The notes under the pieces are model-generated. The model was not told the DNA's origin. It saw nothing but the letters and a program-made list of their open reading frames with translations, and made no database searches. From contig CALQZC010000003.1 of the NCBI GenBank assembly GCA_943349045.1, forward strand, positions 1 to 51,278: a DNA stretch of 51,278 nucleotides, read 5' to 3'. Positions within the stretch are counted from its first letter, which is position 1. Every line of letters starts with the position of its first letter. Positions 49,034 to 51,278 of this stretch are shown here, one piece after another. The DNA is from Candidatus Peribacteria bacterium (GTDB taxonomy: Bacteria > Patescibacteriota > Gracilibacteria > UBA1369 > UBA12463). Both the position numbers and the translations under genes were made by a program.

Positions 49034-49288
49034 CTACTCAAGGTGTGTATTTTCAATAGTATTATCCTGTTTACGCTTTGGTCTCGTAATGTATCGCATA
49101 GGAACATGTACAAGACCCTTAAGAGCGACAGCCTGTCGAATAGCATCAGCAATGGTACTTTTACCAGAACAAGTAGAACCAACAACAGCTACGCTATCAA
49201 TCCTACCTAAATCACTGAGACGTTGTTCATCCTGAACACGAATGGATTGGGTAGCGGCAATAAAATTTCTAAGTGAATTCACTGACAT
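49034..49288 (-). CDS. N-terminal fragment of a PhnN/guanylate-kinase-like P-loop kinase
   Basis: VAVVGSTCSGKSTIADAIRQ Walker A and MRYITRPKRKQDNTIENTHLE*; in-frame continuation past the TAG is AEFQAKVDSGEIALHWVRKMEGDREERYGF. Confidence 0.7.
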   Translation of the reverse strand: MSVNSLRNFIAATQSIRVQDEQRLSDLGRIDSVAVVGSTCSGKSTIADAIRQAVALKGLVHVPMRYITRPKRKQDNTIENTHLE

Positions 49289-49433
49289 AATAAAGAAATG
49301 TATTAATCTTTCGAAATTTAATCTCTAGAGTGGCTAAATCTAGACAAAATCAGCTCAAAGGTCAACAGGAAAAAATATATTAGCTTCACGTAAGACAAAT
49401 AGTCTAAAATAGACAAAATTACAGATCACAATC

Positions 49434-50168
49434 ATGATTGAGAGTTTCGCAACAAACGTATACATTTTTTACACCGTTGCATTCCTCAGTTCCATTGCAT
49501 CAACGGCACTCGGCATTGGAAGTGGGATTTTGATACCACTTGCCGCACTCTTTTATGGCCCGAAAGAAAGCATCGGAATTATGACTCTTTATTTCTGCGT
49601 ACAAAATATAAACAAAATCATTCTCTTCAAAAAATACATACACTGGAAGATCGTAAAAAAAGTGGTAATCTGGGCTATTCCAGGCGCAATTGCAGGAAGT
49701 CTTCTTCTTACTTATATCCCGGAGGATTTTTTCAAAAAATTCCTGGCCATCGCTATGATTATGTATATCGCTAACGACATCATTCGAAAAAAATACAAAA
49801 AAACTGAAATTGAAGACGAAAAGAATATTCCAATTTTAGGAGTAGCGTACGGATTTTTCTCAGGACTCCTCGGAAGTGGAAACATCATTAAAGGTCCGTT
49901 ATTCACCTCTCTGGGACTCATAAAAGAAACCTACCTTGGAACCTACTCAATAACATCATTTCTCTTAAACATCCCAAAAGTTACCGTTTACACATTTTCA
50001 AATATCATAAACACATCAGTTCTTATTCAGGCACTTCCCTTCATCAGTATATCCATTATAGGAACTCAGATAGGGAAAAATTTCCTGAAGAGAATAAACA
50101 ACAACTTCTTTTATATTGCGATTAATATCTCATGTATCGTATCGGCACTACTTTTATTAGCGGAGTAA
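49434..50168 (+). CDS. TauE/SafE-family membrane permease
   Basis: Multiple TM segments; LSSIASTALGIGSGILIPLAALFYGPKESIGIMTLYF, GFFSGLLGSGNIIKGPLFTSLGL. Confidence 0.8.
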   Translation: MIESFATNVYIFYTVAFLSSIASTALGIGSGILIPLAALFYGPKESIGIMTLYFCVQNINKIILFKKYIHWKIVKKVVIWAIPGAIAGSLLLTYIPEDFFKKFLAIAMIMYIANDIIRKKYKKTEIEDEKNIPILGVAYGFFSGLLGSGNIIKGPLFTSLGLIKETYLGTYSITSFLLNIPKVTVYTFSNIINTSVLIQALPFISISIIGTQIGKNFLKRINNNFFYIAINISCIVSALLLLAE

Positions 50169-50171
50169 CAT

Positions 50172-50858
50172 CTAGGCCACCAAAGGGTCGTACCAAAGAA
50201 TTACATTTCCATTACTGACCATCTTGCTAAATTCCGGTTCCCCAATATCATGCTGCAATTCTTTTGCCAAGGGATGATCTGAGCCCAAGAGTATCTCTTG
50301 CGTTGCAGGAAAATACTTTCTCATATGCCCAATAATTGCAGGATTTTTTGTCACGGTCATAATGGGACAATCTGGATGATTTTCCAGCAAACACTGGACA
50401 GCAGCATTTTTAATTTTCGTATAATATCCCTTACCACGATACTCATCTAAAACTGTTCCCTTTGTCGTTCCATAAACCTCTCGCCCTTCCCATTCCATGC
50501 TTCTATAGAAACCAATAATACCGACCACTCGCCCATTGGATTTACCAATCATGAGCTCTCCATTTGCCAGTAATTTTCTGATTCTATTTTGATATCCTTG
50601 AATAAAATCGCGACGCGTATATCCGGGATAGACAAAATCTGCGATCTTGGAAATTATTTTCGCCTTACTCCTTACGGCCTGAATCGCGTCCTTAATTCCC
50701 ATTCGCGTTTTTTCCCATTTCACATCAAGTGAATCGAAGGTATTCGTCACAAGACTTTCAGCAAGTGCTGAGATATCCTGTTCTGTTAAATCTCCAGGCT
50801 GAGCGATACCAACTTCCAGTTCAGAAGTTTGGGATTCGGGATTGTTATGACTTTCCAT
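50172..50858 (-). CDS. GNAT-family N-acetyltransferase
   Basis: GRVVGIIGFYRSMEWEGREVYGTTKGTVLDEYRGKGYYTKIKNAAVQCLLEN. Confidence 0.75.
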   Translation of the reverse strand: MESHNNPESQTSELEVGIAQPGDLTEQDISALAESLVTNTFDSLDVKWEKTRMGIKDAIQAVRSKAKIISKIADFVYPGYTRRDFIQGYQNRIRKLLANGELMIGKSNGRVVGIIGFYRSMEWEGREVYGTTKGTVLDEYRGKGYYTKIKNAAVQCLLENHPDCPIMTVTKNPAIIGHMRKYFPATQEILLGSDHPLAKELQHDIGEPEFSKMVSNGNVILWYDPLVA

Positions 50859-50906
50859 GGATTGTAAATTAATCTATAAATTATAGCACATATGAGCAAA
50901 TTATTC

Positions 50907-51078
50907 CAGGAATTCTCCACCACAATTATCCCCGATCCGCAACTCAGAAAGTTGTCATTTTTGGCTTACTTAAGGTAAGATTCAAGCACATTTCAGATAG
51001 CGGCAATCAGCACAGTATCTCACCGGAAAGGCCCGCAAAACGCATACCAGACATCTGGTATCCCTATTTTGCTAACCT
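50907..51078 (+). ncRNA. Candidate structured leader RNA, copy B, upstream of the second HNH-family gene
   Basis: Similar to 12147-12300. Outer stem GCAAAA (51035-51040)/TTTTGC (51067-51072) with inner hairpin ATACCAG (51044-51050)/CTGGTAT (51055-51061) replacing copy A's simple loop. Confidence 0.7.
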
Positions 51079-51087
51079 CTCCTCCTT

Positions 51088-51278
51088 ATGATTGATACTG
51101 CGAACCTTTCTGACCTCGAACTCCTTACCCTCTGTCAGCAGTACGGCGAGGCCACGCTTATGTGGCGTCGCAAGTTTCTTGGACTTCTTCCAGAAGTGCA
51201 CAAAAGAAAACTGTATGAACAAAAAGGATTCACCTCCGTGTTTCATTTTGCAAAAGTTATGGCAGGCGTGAGTGAAGA
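51088..51278 (+). CDS. Partial DUF222-like/HNH-family protein (runs off the right edge)
   Basis: MIDTANLSDLELLTLCQQYGEATLMWRRKFLGLLPEVHKRKLYEQKGFTSVFHFAKVMAGVSEE is nearly identical to the N-terminus of 12308-13183. Confidence 0.8.
   Translation, partial: MIDTANLSDLELLTLCQQYGEATLMWRRKFLGLLPEVHKRKLYEQKGFTSVFHFAKVMAGVSE

Noticed and set aside
48977-49036. UAG or UGA recoded as a sense codon genome-wide
   Set aside because: Clear genes end in TAG (2111-2644, jag) and TGA (ackA), so the standard code applies; the TAG at 49034-49036 is a local anomaly.
1-51278. CRISPR arrays, rRNA genes, transposase-type IS elements, prophage modules
   Set aside because: No regularly spaced repeats, rRNA sequence, DDE/IS200-type transposase or phage structural genes recognised on either strand.

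Overview
The window is dense with standard-code bacterial genes and looks like a Candidate Phyla Radiation / Patescibacteria chromosome. That placement is an inference from AMP phosphorylase + ribose-1,5-bisphosphate isomerase, SLH/RlpA and PP2C-propeller envelope proteins, and many orphan ORFs. Recognisable modules: SecA, a FemAB-like transferase, FtsK, GalE, aspartate kinase, GltX, pta-ackA, two GT4 glycosyltransferases, rpmH-rnpA-yidC-jag (rpmH is absent from the ORF track), tRNA-Glu(TTC), and a SUF operon (rrf2-sufC-sufB-sufD-Rieske-sufS-sufU-sufT). The most interesting signal is a ~155-170 nt non-coding leader found twice (12147-12300 and 50907-51078). Each copy lies directly upstream of, and nearly touches the start codon of, a DUF222-like/HNH-family gene. 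The core is strongly conserved and both copies end in a stem maintained by different sequences, which suggests a structured RNA travelling with a putative nuclease. A third paralogue at 38977-39747 lacks both the HNH motif and the leader. Other notable signals: a PhnN/guanylate-kinase-like plus Nudix fusion split by one in-frame TAG; a GC-rich, hairpin-rich island (about 15.96-17.06 kb) behind a strong promoter; a 10-bp palindrome upstream of the rrf2-suf operon; and a tandem pair of giant signal-anchored surface proteins. All calls come from reading the sequence; no database search was run.
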